Below are positions 11,948-23,291 of a DNA stretch of 64,000 nt, piece after piece. The notes under the pieces are model-generated. The model ran no database searches. It was given only the letters and a program-made list of their open reading frames with translations, and was not told the origin of the DNA. The first letter of the stretch is position 1, and each line of letters starts with the position of its first letter. The stretch lies in NCBI GenBank assembly GCA_022579005.1, contig MU401469.1, forward strand, positions 62,001 through 126,000, in the 5' to 3' direction. A program made the translations under genes and the position numbers. The DNA comes from Poronia punctata. Its lineage: Eukaryota; Ascomycota; Sordariomycetes; Xylariales; Xylariaceae.

Positions 11948-14900
11948 TCACGAGAGATCCTGAAGCTGAACTAAGCGCCTATAGAGGCCACCCTTCTCCA
12001 TCAACTCTGCATGTCTGCCCTTTTCCACCACCTCGCCTGACTCAAGCACGTAGATCATGTCTGCGTGCTGTATCGTGCGTAATCGATGCGCAGCTATGAA
12101 TGTCGTCCTATTGACGGCCACCTTGTTCAACGCATCTTGGACGGTGGACTCGGAACTGACATCGAGCGCTGCCGTGGGCTCATCGAGAAGCAAGATACGT
12201 GGCTGTCTCAGCATAGCACGAGCGATGGCAACGCGTTGTTTCTGACCGCCGCTTAACATGTTTCCGAAAGGGCCCACGTCCGTATCGAGGCCGTTACTAT
12301 GATCAATTTTGTCGGTCAGCATTCGTTCAAAACTTTTGTGCGAAAAGAATGTATATGTTCTTACGGCAACGAAGATAAGAAGTCGGCGAGGTTTGACTGT
12401 TTGCAGGCCTCGAGAATCTCGTCATCAGGGACTTGTTTTCCCGGAAGACCCATGGCGACGTTCTCGCGGAGGGTACCACGGAATAAGAATGGATCCTGAC
12501 TAACGAGGGAGATGATGGCGCGATATTGGCCGAGGTCATAGTCCTTGATGGATCTGCCGCCGACGCGGACGCTCCCGGCCGAGGGGTCATAGAAGCGTTC
12601 TATCAGCGAGAGTATGGTGCTCTTACCACACCCGCTCGACCCAACAAGCGCGATCGTCTGGCCTGGGTGAGCTTCGAGGTTAAGCCCTTGCAGAGAAAAT
12701 GCGTCCGGGCGTGACGGATACTGAATACTGACACCCTGTAAATGGACTTCGATGCCCTCTACCATCTCCTGCTCCTTTGAGACGGCCGACTTGACTATAT
12801 TTGTCATCTCGCTTCCCCCCACGATGAGGGGTTTTCTCTCCAAGATGTCCTTGATGTCACGAGCAGCATGCATCGCACTACTAGCTTCTGGAACGTAGTT
12901 GAACATGGCAGCAGCAATCTGCGTTCCCGAGATCAGGGTGACAAAACATAGATAATACTGAAAGACGGTATACTCTTTGCCGGCAATCAACTCACCGCCG
13001 TACCAAAACACCAGCGCCGCAACGAAGAGAACGAGAGCCTGCGAGACAGCGTAGAAAGCCGACGCATACAGGATCGTCTTGAGGGAAGCCTTGCTATGAC
13101 TGGTGAGGAAGGTGTCGTAGCGAAACAGGGCATGAGGTTCGAGCCCTAAGGATGCCACCGTCCTCATTGAGCGCACCAGCTCTCCCGCGTACGACGCCCC
13201 GTCTTTTCCGCTCTCCTTGACCTTGGCGTCGACAATGGTGAGCATTTGCAGACGGATCCAGCCAGTAGCAACAACGACCGGGATGAAAGCTGCACAAATC
13301 AAACCTAACTTCCACCCGATGGCTAGGGCAAGAGCAAGCCCAGCGCTGATGGTTGCTACAAAGGTCAAGATGCCTCCGATGATCGGGCCGCTCAACCCGA
13401 CAAGGTGTTCAGTACTGCTAGAGAGCAAACCGCCAAGTCTTCCACTGGTATTGCACTGCTCATCGAAGAAGCTCATGTCTTGTCTGCTCTCTCATGGCGA
13501 ATCAGTGACCTGTGCATAAGTATTGGCAGTTTTTTCGACAGGAGGAACAAAACCAGCTAGATTAGGCGGCGACGGCGCAGTAGCAAATTTCTTACCGCAT
13601 GATAGCATGGAAGCATCGGTTCTTGACCCGGCGTGACAGTCTCTCCGTCGCAACGGCAAAGGTAACACCAACCCCAAGCCAGACGAAAAAGGTAAGAAAA
13701 GCCAGCAAGAAGAAGATCCAGGCCCAAAAGTTGACTTCACTCCTCAACTGTCCATACTGCGACGCCGGGAGCGAAATGATGGTGAGCAACTTGGCAAAAA
13801 GAAAGGATTGTCTAACGACACACCGGTTAGCTACATACAGCGAACTGCGCGTAAGAAGGGCCGAGCAGCATCAACTTACGTAGGAACGGCCAATCCAGCT
13901 AGTACAGCACAGAGTAGGCCCGTGGTCAACCACTTGGTCTCTTCCCTGTTCATCCGAGCGATGAAACGCAATGTCTGGCCAAAGCCTAGTGGTTTCCGGT
14001 CTTTTGTCTTCTGGTCTATTCCCACGTCGAGCCCCGAGTTTTCACTTTTTTCTTTTGAGGGGACGTCTTGGGAAGCATGCTGGGTGCTCTCAAAGGCGAG
14101 ATCTGATCCATCTTTAGCCCCTTTCCCAACATTCGATCCGTCCATGTCGAGTATCTGCTGCCTCTCGACCATGTCAGCATAAACCCCGCCGAGAGACAAG
14201 AGCTCCTCATGTGTCCCTTGCTCACAAACCGAACCCTCTGACATGACAATGATGTTGTGCGCTCGCCGGATGGTGGAAAGTCTATGGGCGATGACAATAG
14301 TCGTTCGGTCCTCAGCCGTCCCATCCAATGCCTTTTGCACCAGAGACTCGGAAGAGGCATCGAGCGCCGAGGTAGCCTCGTCGAGAAGAAGCACTTTGGG
14401 TTGCCTAATTAGTGCGCGAGCTATGGCAATGCGCTGCCGTTGGCCTCCCGAGAGCTGGTGGCCCTTCTCGCCCACTTTGGTATGGTACCCATGCGGAAGG
14501 GCGGTGATGAAACCGTGCGCATTCGCCTTGATCGCAGCTTGAATGGCCTGTTGTTCAAGGTCTTGTTCCCCTAACCCGGTCTCTGGAAGTCCGGATATGA
14601 TGTTTTGTAAGATGGTTGTATCGAACAGGACCGGCTCTTGTTCGACGAGTGATATCTGCCTGCGAAGCCAGCGCAAGTTGAGACTCTGTATATCGCAACC
14701 ATCCAAAACTAAAGACGTCAGTTATCCCCGTCCGACCAGTACGGGTATAATCCGCCAAGGTTATGATACACGTACAGATACTTCCGGCTACGGGCTCGTA
14801 GAAACGTTCTATAAGTCCCAGAATACTACTCTTGCCACATCCCGAAACCCCGACTATGGCAGTTGTTTGCTTTGCCGGGCATCGAAACGATATGTTCTTG

Positions 14901-16160
14901 AGAACGGTGACATCCGGTCGAGAAGGATATTTGAACGTTACATTTCTGATCTCGATATCGCCTTCGACTCGTTCTGGCGAAGAGCCTTCATCTGAGAGCG
15001 GATCCTGTGGAGATTTCCTGCTGATTGTTTCAAGTGCCGCATCCGCACTAGCTATGGCAGAAGCAAAGGCTTGTATAGACGGCGCCACCCTCACAACGGC
15101 AAAGCCTCCAATCGATATCACGAGAGTAGTCGTCGCGACGGCAGAAGCAGTGACTTCGCCCTTGACCAGATAAATGGACCCTATCCAGAATGAAAAGGCG
15201 TATGCAAAGCATGGCATAGCATTACCCCACGCTGCCATGGTAGCAGCTACAGCTTGGCCTCTAATACCGCCTTTGCCGGCTTCCATGATGCGATCACTAT
15301 ATCGAGCAGCTAGGGAGTCAGCCATACCATATGCACAGACATGGCGTGCAGAACTGATGGCCTCCTCAGCCAGACCGGCGGCAATACTGGCATGATTCCG
15401 CTTCTGTCTGGAATATCTGACAATAAACGAACCGCCAACGTAGGCGATCGCAATCATGACAACGAAGAGAGGGCTCAGTATCAATGCCGTCTTCCAGTAT
15501 CGAACAAAAGCGATGACGAAAGCAGCTACAAAGGTGGCAAGAGCCGTGATCCAAAGTGCCAATCTACTCGTGATACCCTCTTGAATGAGCGCCATGTCGG
15601 TCATGATACAGCTCGTCACCTCGCCGGCGCTGAGATGATCAAACATGGCCATGTTTTGTCTCAGGATGGTCTTGAGATATTCTCGTCGGAGGTTGCGCGT
15701 GATGCGCTCCCCAGACAGGTAAAAGCCGACGGTGGAGACATATGCCAACACGAGGATAGCGAGGCCAAGGTAGGCGTAGTAAGGAGCATATATCGATACG
15801 GCTTGGAGAAGACCTGTTGATGAGATGCGACCTGCTTCAAACTCGCCAAAGTATCCGACGAATTGGCCATATATGACCTATATATATATATATATATATA
15901 TAAAAGCTTAGTGTGATGTTCTAGGTTAACTAGGTATCTTTTGGAAAGACGAACAAACTAACAGTAAGTAACGGGTTCAGCGCACCAGCAAGACCGGCAC
16001 AAACTGAACTGATAATCAACAGGATCTTATCTGTAGGTGAAGCAAAGTCGAGAAGTCTTGCTCTTCTTGGCTGACTCTGACTCTGACTTGTAGAAAGTCC
16101 ATGGAGTTGACGTGCGAATATTTCCTCTTCGTTCGACATGTTTATATTTTTATCGATCAA
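11948..16160 (-). CDS. Full-size ABC transporter, ABCB/MDR type (TMD-NBD)2
   Basis: ATP-driven exporter of the multidrug-resistance type; the substrate cannot be told from sequence. Six exons on the minus strand: 16139 (or 16160)-15963, 15877-14776, 14708-13880, 13811-13596, 13483-12365, 12296-11948, giving 1263 aa from MSNEEE or 1270 aa from the in-frame ATG seven codons earlier. NBD1 has Walker [11 protein letters not shown], signature [15 protein letters not shown], Walker [13 protein letters not shown] and H-loop [11 protein letters not shown]2 has [37 protein letters not shown] and AAHRLRTI. Both sites look catalytically complete. TMD1 is recognisable in the helices around [20 protein letters not shown] and [22 protein letters not shown]2 around [20 protein letters not shown]. 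Intron 1 ends in a TA repeat. Its upstream side is the 13.5-kb gene-poor stretch with repeated CCGAAGCCGA sites. Confidence 0.94.
15878..15902. repeat. (TA)n microsatellite forming a 3' splice site
   Basis: About 12 TA units lie in intron 1 (15878-15962) of the ABC transporter. On the coding strand the repeat runs straight into the acceptor AG next to the exon beginning GTCATATATGGCC, so no ordinary pyrimidine tract separates repeat and splice site. Confidence 0.85.
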
Positions 16161-16384
16161 GCCTGGTACTACTACCGACCATTATTCCTAGGACCTAAAC
16201 CCGAGGGTAGGCCCCCGAGATGCTTAAATAGTAGGGAGTACATGTTCCAAACGCGGTAGGATCTATCTAGAGAAGCGCTCGTAGAAAGAAATCCTTGTAG
16301 TTTCTAAAACTGCCATCTTATTCTTAATTTTAATCCGAGTGTTACAAGACGGGATGTAATAATCCCTTACCGTATGTCTGTCCA

Positions 16385-16493
16385 GCCGAAGCCGATGATG
16401 GGTGGATGTACCGAAGCCGACATGACCCCAGTCCAGTCCAGTCCAGTCCAGTCCGTCCGGCTTAACTTGAGTCTCCACCTTAGCCGAAGCCGA
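16385..16493. promoter_or_regulatory. Three CCGAAGCCGA direct-repeat sites upstream of the ABC transporter
   Basis: Identical 10-mers CCGAAGCCGA occur at 16386-16395, 16411-16420 and 16484-16493, all in the same orientation, 225-355 bp before the transporter start. Each is a direct repeat of CCG with a 3-nt spacer, the kind of half-site arrangement that Zn2Cys6 regulators bind. The binding role is inference. Confidence 0.4.
16427..16454. repeat. (GTCCA)n pentanucleotide repeat
   Basis: Five near-perfect copies of GTCCA/CCAGT lie between the second and third CCGAAGCCGA sites. Confidence 0.85.
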
Positions 16494-18079
16494 GATATTG
16501 ATTTACCTCCTAGCTAAGATTCGGACAACAATATCTAGAAACGCATAGGAATAGATTAGGTTACTCATGTTACCTAACATAGGTAAGTTTCTGATAAGTA
16601 TCGTATTAGTCTCCCTACCTATTTATACATACCTAGGTTGGTTTAGCATTTCTCGCATCGAGCAAGCGAGCAAGCCAAAGGGGTTTAAGTTATCGGCGTG
16701 TTCTGATATATTATACCTTACTTGACTACCTACCTACTCTGACTGACTGTTTTCAAGACGCCCTGATTTGATTAACCTCGTACATAAGTCGCTACCTACC
16801 CCCTTCCTCCTAGCAAAAGTTTATACTACTATCTGCGTGTCCTACTGCCAAAATAAAAATTGTTGACAAAGACTTTTTTGAAATTTATTCATGCGAGGTT
16901 CCCGGATTACAGCAGGGTTGATTCTTTAGACATACCTTAGGTACTTACTTTTCTATAGTTAGTTAGTGGACGTATAGACGTGTATAGCTTGTCGCGGAGG
17001 GAGAGGCGGGTTTACTTTCTTTGTATTACAACGTCATGTTAGATGATGCTCTTTGATAGGTAAGGTACTTAGGTTTAGAGAAAAAATAGATTTGCCCCCC
17101 CTGGAAATTGGACATGTAAATGTAAATGTAAAGCGACGTCTAACCTATCTCGCATGGAAATAAACGTAACTATAACCGGGAGTAATACCATTTGTTCTTC
17201 TGCTGCCCACGTAGATAGGTAAACTATTCTTCTTCTTCTTCTTTTTTTCCCCCTCGCGCCTATCATTTATAATTAAGACTACCTTATCTACAAAGAAAAG
17301 AGAGCAGCTCATATTTGATAATAGATATAGATAAAGAGGGTTGGATAGACTACGTTTTCAAAAGATAGAATGTACCCTAGGAGAAGAAGAAGAAGAAGAA
17401 AAGCCTATAAAACTCGGATAGAATCGCTCATAGACCTACCCTACCTATGCCAGGACTCTTACCTAGTCCAACTTCTTTTCCCTTTAGCATTGATTTAATT
17501 ATTATTATTATTCACAACAACTAGTCTAGATACTAACAACCCCGACTTATAACTTGACGTAGAAGGCCGGTAGTAGCTAAAGTTATTGTATTCTTACCTG
17601 CTTATACTTACGTTGTATAATTTCACTTCCTCTTACTTCCCTTGCTTTGTATAGTAGGCTAGACTTCAAGATAGAAATAGGAGAGAATGACTTTAGGACA
17701 ACGATTCTAAAAGCTTCAGTTAACTTAGAGAGTTGGTAAATAGTTTAATTAAACAACTACATGAAATGAAGCATTTACCACTTGGCCTGCCTACTACCTA
17801 CTTACTCTACATGGAGGTAAATCTCAACTGTCTATTCATATCGCGATTACCACTGTTACTGTTACACAGCCAGGAATTAGGATTTTGTATCGACTCATTG
17901 TCATTGCACAAGGAGAGACAGTTTCTCCAAGAATAGGGGAGGGGCTAGGCTGGGTGTCAATACTATATTGGAACCGTGACAATTACCAACATTATTCCAT
18001 CTTTATACTTTGGTAGCAACCCAGATAGAGAGAACAGAGAACACCAACAGGCCATCATGGCCATTAAAAACGATATATT

Positions 18080-18172
18080 TACCTACCTACCTACCTACTT
18101 ACTTAGAAACAACCAAGGCATCGTCAACTTACTTCACTTTGCCCTCCTACTTACCTACTTACCTACCTAGGT
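18080..18172. repeat. ACCT/ACTT tetranucleotide tracts
   Basis: Two tracts of ACCT with ACTT variants (about 18080-18105 and 18148-18172) flank ordinary sequence. Similar units recur through most intergenic DNA of the window. Confidence 0.8.
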
Positions 18173-19504
18173 ACCTAGCCAGCTAGACAGAACAAATGAA
18201 TGCGTGTATATATATATATAATCCAATTGCCAGTCTACCTATCTATCTACACAAGGCAAAAAAAGGACAAGACACATATATACAAACTTAAACTTAAACT
18301 TACAGCCTGTTTAAACTTGTATTATTCATTATAAAAACAAGGAGCGTAATAATGTTAAATTGCGTATATGTGTATATTAGTTAACGTAGTAAAGAAGTAT
18401 ATAGTTAAGCAGTTACTAACCTAGATATAAACTCACTTAAATAGATATACTCATTTTTCCGTACCTTTAGCCTGTGCTTGATCAAGTTTCATGTTTATAT
18501 TTACTATTAAATACCTTTCTCTTTCTATACCTAACCTACCTACTTATTTATTATAACAAAAAATGAAATACTAGCCTACCTACAAACCTACCTACAAGCC
18601 CGTCATTTTGATCCTTGAGTCCCTTTCTACTGGGCGGTTTAACAATTACGGATTACACTGTAAACAACATGACTATACTTAAGTACTTACATACTAGGTA
18701 AGTAGTTAAGACAACATTATATTTACATTCTCACCCTTTAGATCTATTCGTAGGTATTAACCAGATCTAGCTACCTATTTGTCTTTTTACCAGTCAGTCT
18801 ATAGAAAACAGGTATCTTACTTTTACTCTTTAGCACACCTGCAGTTCCATGTTTAATCTGCGCAATATCTACCTACCTACTCAAAAAAGCAAGAATATAT
18901 GATTTACGCGCGTGTATATAAACGACTTGGATACAATTTAGCCCACCTATCTACCAACTCACCTACCTAGTCAGTCTTGAGAAACGGATCTGCCCCTCCT
19001 CCCCCCCCATCCATCTAATCCTGTGGAGCTTCAAAGCCCAAAAATATCCGCTTTCCCCAAGCTTTTCTTCGCGTATTTAGGGAATTTATTACGGGCTTAT
19101 TTCCCGGCTTCGAACGGGAAGAAAGTGGCTCTGAGTGGACAGACCTTGAAGTCCCCTGGATTGTTTCCCTAATTTTAGGTGAATGGATCCAAGGTTTTCA
19201 ACCCTGTCGTAAATTATACAAGGTCACTTTTTTTCTTTTACCTTTCGATAGGAAAGCTTGAAGCTTAAACTTGTCAACAGATATACCCATAGTCAACCCA
19301 AAAGACTTTGTTATGAAAGGCATATTTAACCTTGACAACGGATAAACCACCAAGCATTGTCAGCTGGCTGTCTCGGTTGACGATCGAAAGTGAAACAATG
19401 TAGCGTTGCATGAGTCGTTAATGAAGAGAAGACCTGAACTATTCAACTTGAATGAAACGAGGTATCGGTACTTCCCAATTTGCTAGGTTAACCTAGATAG
19501 ATTG

Positions 19505-19528
19505 TGTTACAACGGGCGCGTTGTAACA
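19505..19528. repeat. Perfect 10-bp inverted repeat, 4-nt loop
   Basis: TGTTACAACG, loop GGCG, then CGTTGTAACA. It could be a dimeric operator site or a hairpin; no gene starts close to it. Confidence 0.7.
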
Positions 19529-19742
19529 GTAATATGGGCCAGGTGACTTGCAGATCAGGTCAGATTTGACAGGGATCCGGTGGGCAAAGTGCAACACCAA
19601 GGACGTTCTGATTTTGTGAAGATGACAAAGAAAAGAGATAGAGACGACGGATCCGCTGTTGACGCCGAGGAAATCGCTTGGCCGCTTTCGAATTGCCCCG
19701 AGCCGAAGAAAGCATAGCAGGCCAACTGGGCCAACTGGCCAA

Positions 19743-19775
19743 GTGCTGCTCGAGTGCTGCTCGAGTGCTGCTCGA
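19743..19775. repeat. 11-bp tandem repeat, three copies
   Basis: Three exact copies of GTGCTGCTCGA follow a short GGCCAACTG duplication at about 19721-19739. Confidence 0.85.
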
Positions 19776-20454
19776 CGGCCCTAGCACGATTCAAAGCCCA
19801 AAACCACCATGTCTTACGCTTAGGCACTCCCGCGGCAGAACCGCACCATACATACACTGTCGGTCTGTACGTACGGACGTACTATGTATAGTGTTGTCGA
19901 TGCGGAGGTTGCAGGCGAGGACAAATTGAGTGGTATTGGCCAATGGAACGCTGCGTAAGGCATCCACGCACGGCCTATCTTCTTTAACCACCGGGCACAG
20001 GCAAGAGAAGTGAGGAGATGGGCTGAAACTCGTACGAGTCGGGACCGAGTTCATCGGCAACAATACGTAAGGCCAGCCAGATGAATTTTGTAAACTTCTC
20101 ATGTTCGTCAAGATCCCTGTGTATGCTTTGACGTTCCTACCGATTAGAGGAGGAGAGCTGTTAACTGGAGACTGAAGGTTTGATATCTAGACTACTATCT
20201 ACGTGCGTAGACTAGTCTGGTAATATCGACCTACTTTATTCCTCCACCCGACGCGTCTTTTGGACTAGCGCATTGACAGTCCTTATCTGTATACGGTTGT
20301 TGTAGCCCACCTACGTCTACCTTGAAAAATTCCTACATCTAAGGAGTTCTCCACTTAGGTCCAAATACTCAACGCCAGCATGCAGATCGCAACGCAGCAT
20401 CTCTTGCCCGAGTATTTTATAGAAAAATGACTTAACATGCAAGGACTGCTAGGT

Positions 20455-20543
20455 ATACCTACCTACCTACCTACTTACTTACCTACTTACCTACTTAACC
20501 TACTTACCTACCTAGGTACTTACTTACCTACTTAAGTACTTAC
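20455..20543. repeat. Long ACCT/ACTT tract
   Basis: About 90 bp made almost wholly of TACC and TACT units, the longest such tract in the window. Confidence 0.9.
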
Positions 20544-23271
20544 ATATAAAAACGACTTATATATATGTTATTTACAAGTACTAATCTAGGAGGTACATGC
20601 TAAGGCGCTGTACCATGGAAACATGTAAAGGGAGGGGGCTAATGCGCACTAAGTAGAGAAACTCCTTAGATATAGGAATTTTTTAAGGTAGACGTAGGTG
20701 GGCTAGGTTGTTGGGGCGGCACGTACGAATGTCGTGCAGATGCAACATCTGGCGACCGTGGAGCTCTTCCGATGCTTGACATGCGTTGTGAGGAACGGGC
20801 CCTCTTGGAGTGGGCTTCAGAGTTGACCCAGATAGTCTGAACGACTAGGTTAGGCAGTGCTAGGCGCATGGCAGAGGGAGATATTCTACCACTTGAATAG
20901 GAGCTTGGCCTAGGTATCATTAGCAAATGTGAACATCGTCTTCTCTTGCTGATTCGTGATTTTTTTTCTTCAGCTTCTCCCAACCCCGTCCGAGGATAGA
21001 CCTGTCGCCATCGTCTTGCCAGCAATTCACACATGAAGAATGGGATGGGCGGCACTTGCCACCGGCATGTCTGGAGGTCCTGAGCTGTGAGAAGATAGGG
21101 AATGAGCTCACAGTATCTAGACTACTCGTAGTTACTGGATAATGTAGGTATTCGTACGCGTAATGTTGTACCTGCCTTTCTTTATCGGTTGGGAAATCTG
21201 CACTAGTCTCCTGACGCTTTTCCAAATTCAACGATGTCAGTCCGTTCCCATTAACTAGTGGGAATATTGATGCATTTTCCCTGGAAAATGGGTGGGGCTT
21301 GGGCAGATCTGCTTAATACCAAGTACCATGTACGTGAACGGGCACGGAAGGCACAGGCTGGAGGATTTCACAGATTTCCTACATCGTTATTGTTTACTCG
21401 TATTACATGGTAAGGAAGAAAAGAAGGGAGAGAGAAAGGCTTACTCTGCAGGAACGAGAAGGATTTTTGAACCTCGGTTGCTTGGAACTTGCGTGCTTGC
21501 TTACGAGTAGAATTTGCCTAGAGCCCGGGGGCAGGCAGTACCCGAGCATCTAGTCTACAGTAGGTGAAGGTGCTACTGTTATGACAGTACCGCCAAGTTC
21601 TCGGTTGAGGTTCTCATCTTTTTAATCCACGGTATTCAGAATAGTCTAACCTGGGTGACGGGAATAGGTACTAGCAACATGATGAGCCCTTCTCTAGACT
21701 CTGCTGGACAAATATACACGAGGTGGCCCAGGTGCGTCGGTACGTTTCCGAGGCAGTGTGGCAGTCTGTATGCTGTCGTGTAGCGCGCTTAGACGGCAGA
21801 CTATACTAGATACCGAAGCTACAGGTGGGTAGTGAAGAGCCGTGTACTATGTACGTGTAGATCTTTGTAGTGATTGCGAATTGCAACGAGCCGGAGGTTC
21901 AACGCATTTAGCTCCGATAGAGGTATCAAAAATTCAAAATGGCATCCTGATGGAACGTAAAATGCAGTACACAGTCGAATCGCGTGTGGTCAAGGTCAAG
22001 GTTAAAGAAAAAGAGCTCATGGAATGTCCAACTCTTTGATGTGCTTGGTCAGTGGAAGGACATATGACACAGGTGACAGCCATGACTCGAGTTGGGAACA
22101 CAAACAGGATTGGTGCCACCAAGCCCGCATTCGGTCGTTGGATGCATCCTCCAGTATAGCACTTGGCGGTTACGAGTAGCAACACTTCCATAACTTTAGC
22201 TTGATATTCTATAGTGTGCACACTACGTGATGTGCCGTACTTGCAAATCTCACCAAGTTCTCTACATGTAGATAGACAGTCCTTATATACGTGTACTGAT
22301 AATAGCATCTGGTCTCTTGCTCTTCGCTTGCTCAGTCATTCCCCGACCTTCGAGGGAGCTGTAGAGGTCCGGGTCTCTCGAAAAAGGTGCAATAAACAGG
22401 CCGGCGCCTCCCGGACGTCATGACCACTTCACTGTGTTGGATGTGCTTTCAATGACTCTTCATGTTGTGCCTCTTATAATTTGCTCTCTCGGCGACCGAG
22501 TTGTGCTGTAGTTGATGGCACGCCTGCTGTTGGGCTCCTATGTAAGGGCTTTAGCGACATTATTCGTGACACATTACATATGGCATAAAGGCTGGTGAGT
22601 TGCACGAGTGGTTGATTTTGCTGGTTTATGTTTGCTTGCCAGTGGGAAGTGGTCAACCACTTGTGGTCTCACCCTTTATCCGTCCGTCAAAAACATTTTA
22701 CGTGTACATATACGTAGAATATCGCGCTAGAGGCAAGCGATTGTACAGTATAAAGCTGGCGTGTATGGCTGTCTAGCATCGCTGAGCAGAGCAAGTACAC
22801 ACTGTATACCAGTGGTATATGGAAGGTGTACAGGTCTATTCCGTACCTGTGTTTACGCACGAAAGAGGGGGCGGGCTTCGGCTTGCCGAAATCGGAAAGC
22901 CACACCGTTTATAGACCCATGCTATTCTCCTATCGAGGTATTTATAGTCAGTTACTGTAAATTAAAAGACTATCGGAGTCGAGTAGGTATACCTATACGC
23001 GTACACGGTAAGCCGAATCTGCCATCAACGAATTCTAAAGTCATAGCAATACTGATGCCTAGGAAGGGGTTTATAAGGGGATAAAGAATGTTAGGAAGTA
23101 GACATGTTGGTTTTAGACCAGCTCTCATATGAATTTTCAGTTCGAAGAAAATACCTATGCTGCGCACCTCTCTTGACGGATAAGACCCCTAGTCGCCGTA
23201 GGTAGTACCTGGTCTGATGCTTTTTACCGATATCGTGTACACATCGTTGCGCAAGTGTTTATGGTAGACAT

Positions 23272-23291
23272 CATCTACGTGTACGTAGATG
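23272..23291. repeat. Palindrome CATCTACGT-GT-ACGTAGATG
   Basis: Perfect 9-bp arms around two bases. A related imperfect palindrome centred on CTACGTGCGTAG lies at about 20187-20217. Confidence 0.7.

Larger units (their letters stand above)
16161..20600. other. Gene-poor stretch I (AT-leaning, ACCT repeats)
   Basis: No open frame here has a recognisable domain, plausible splice partners or conserved-looking composition. What is visible: (GTCCA)n at 16427-16454, three CCGAAGCCGA strings, many ACCT/AGGT tracts, AT-rich sequence around 18180-18560, an 11-bp tandem repeat at 19743-19775, a 10-bp-arm palindrome at 19505-19528 and a long ACCT/ACTT tract at 20455-20543. Confidence 0.6.
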
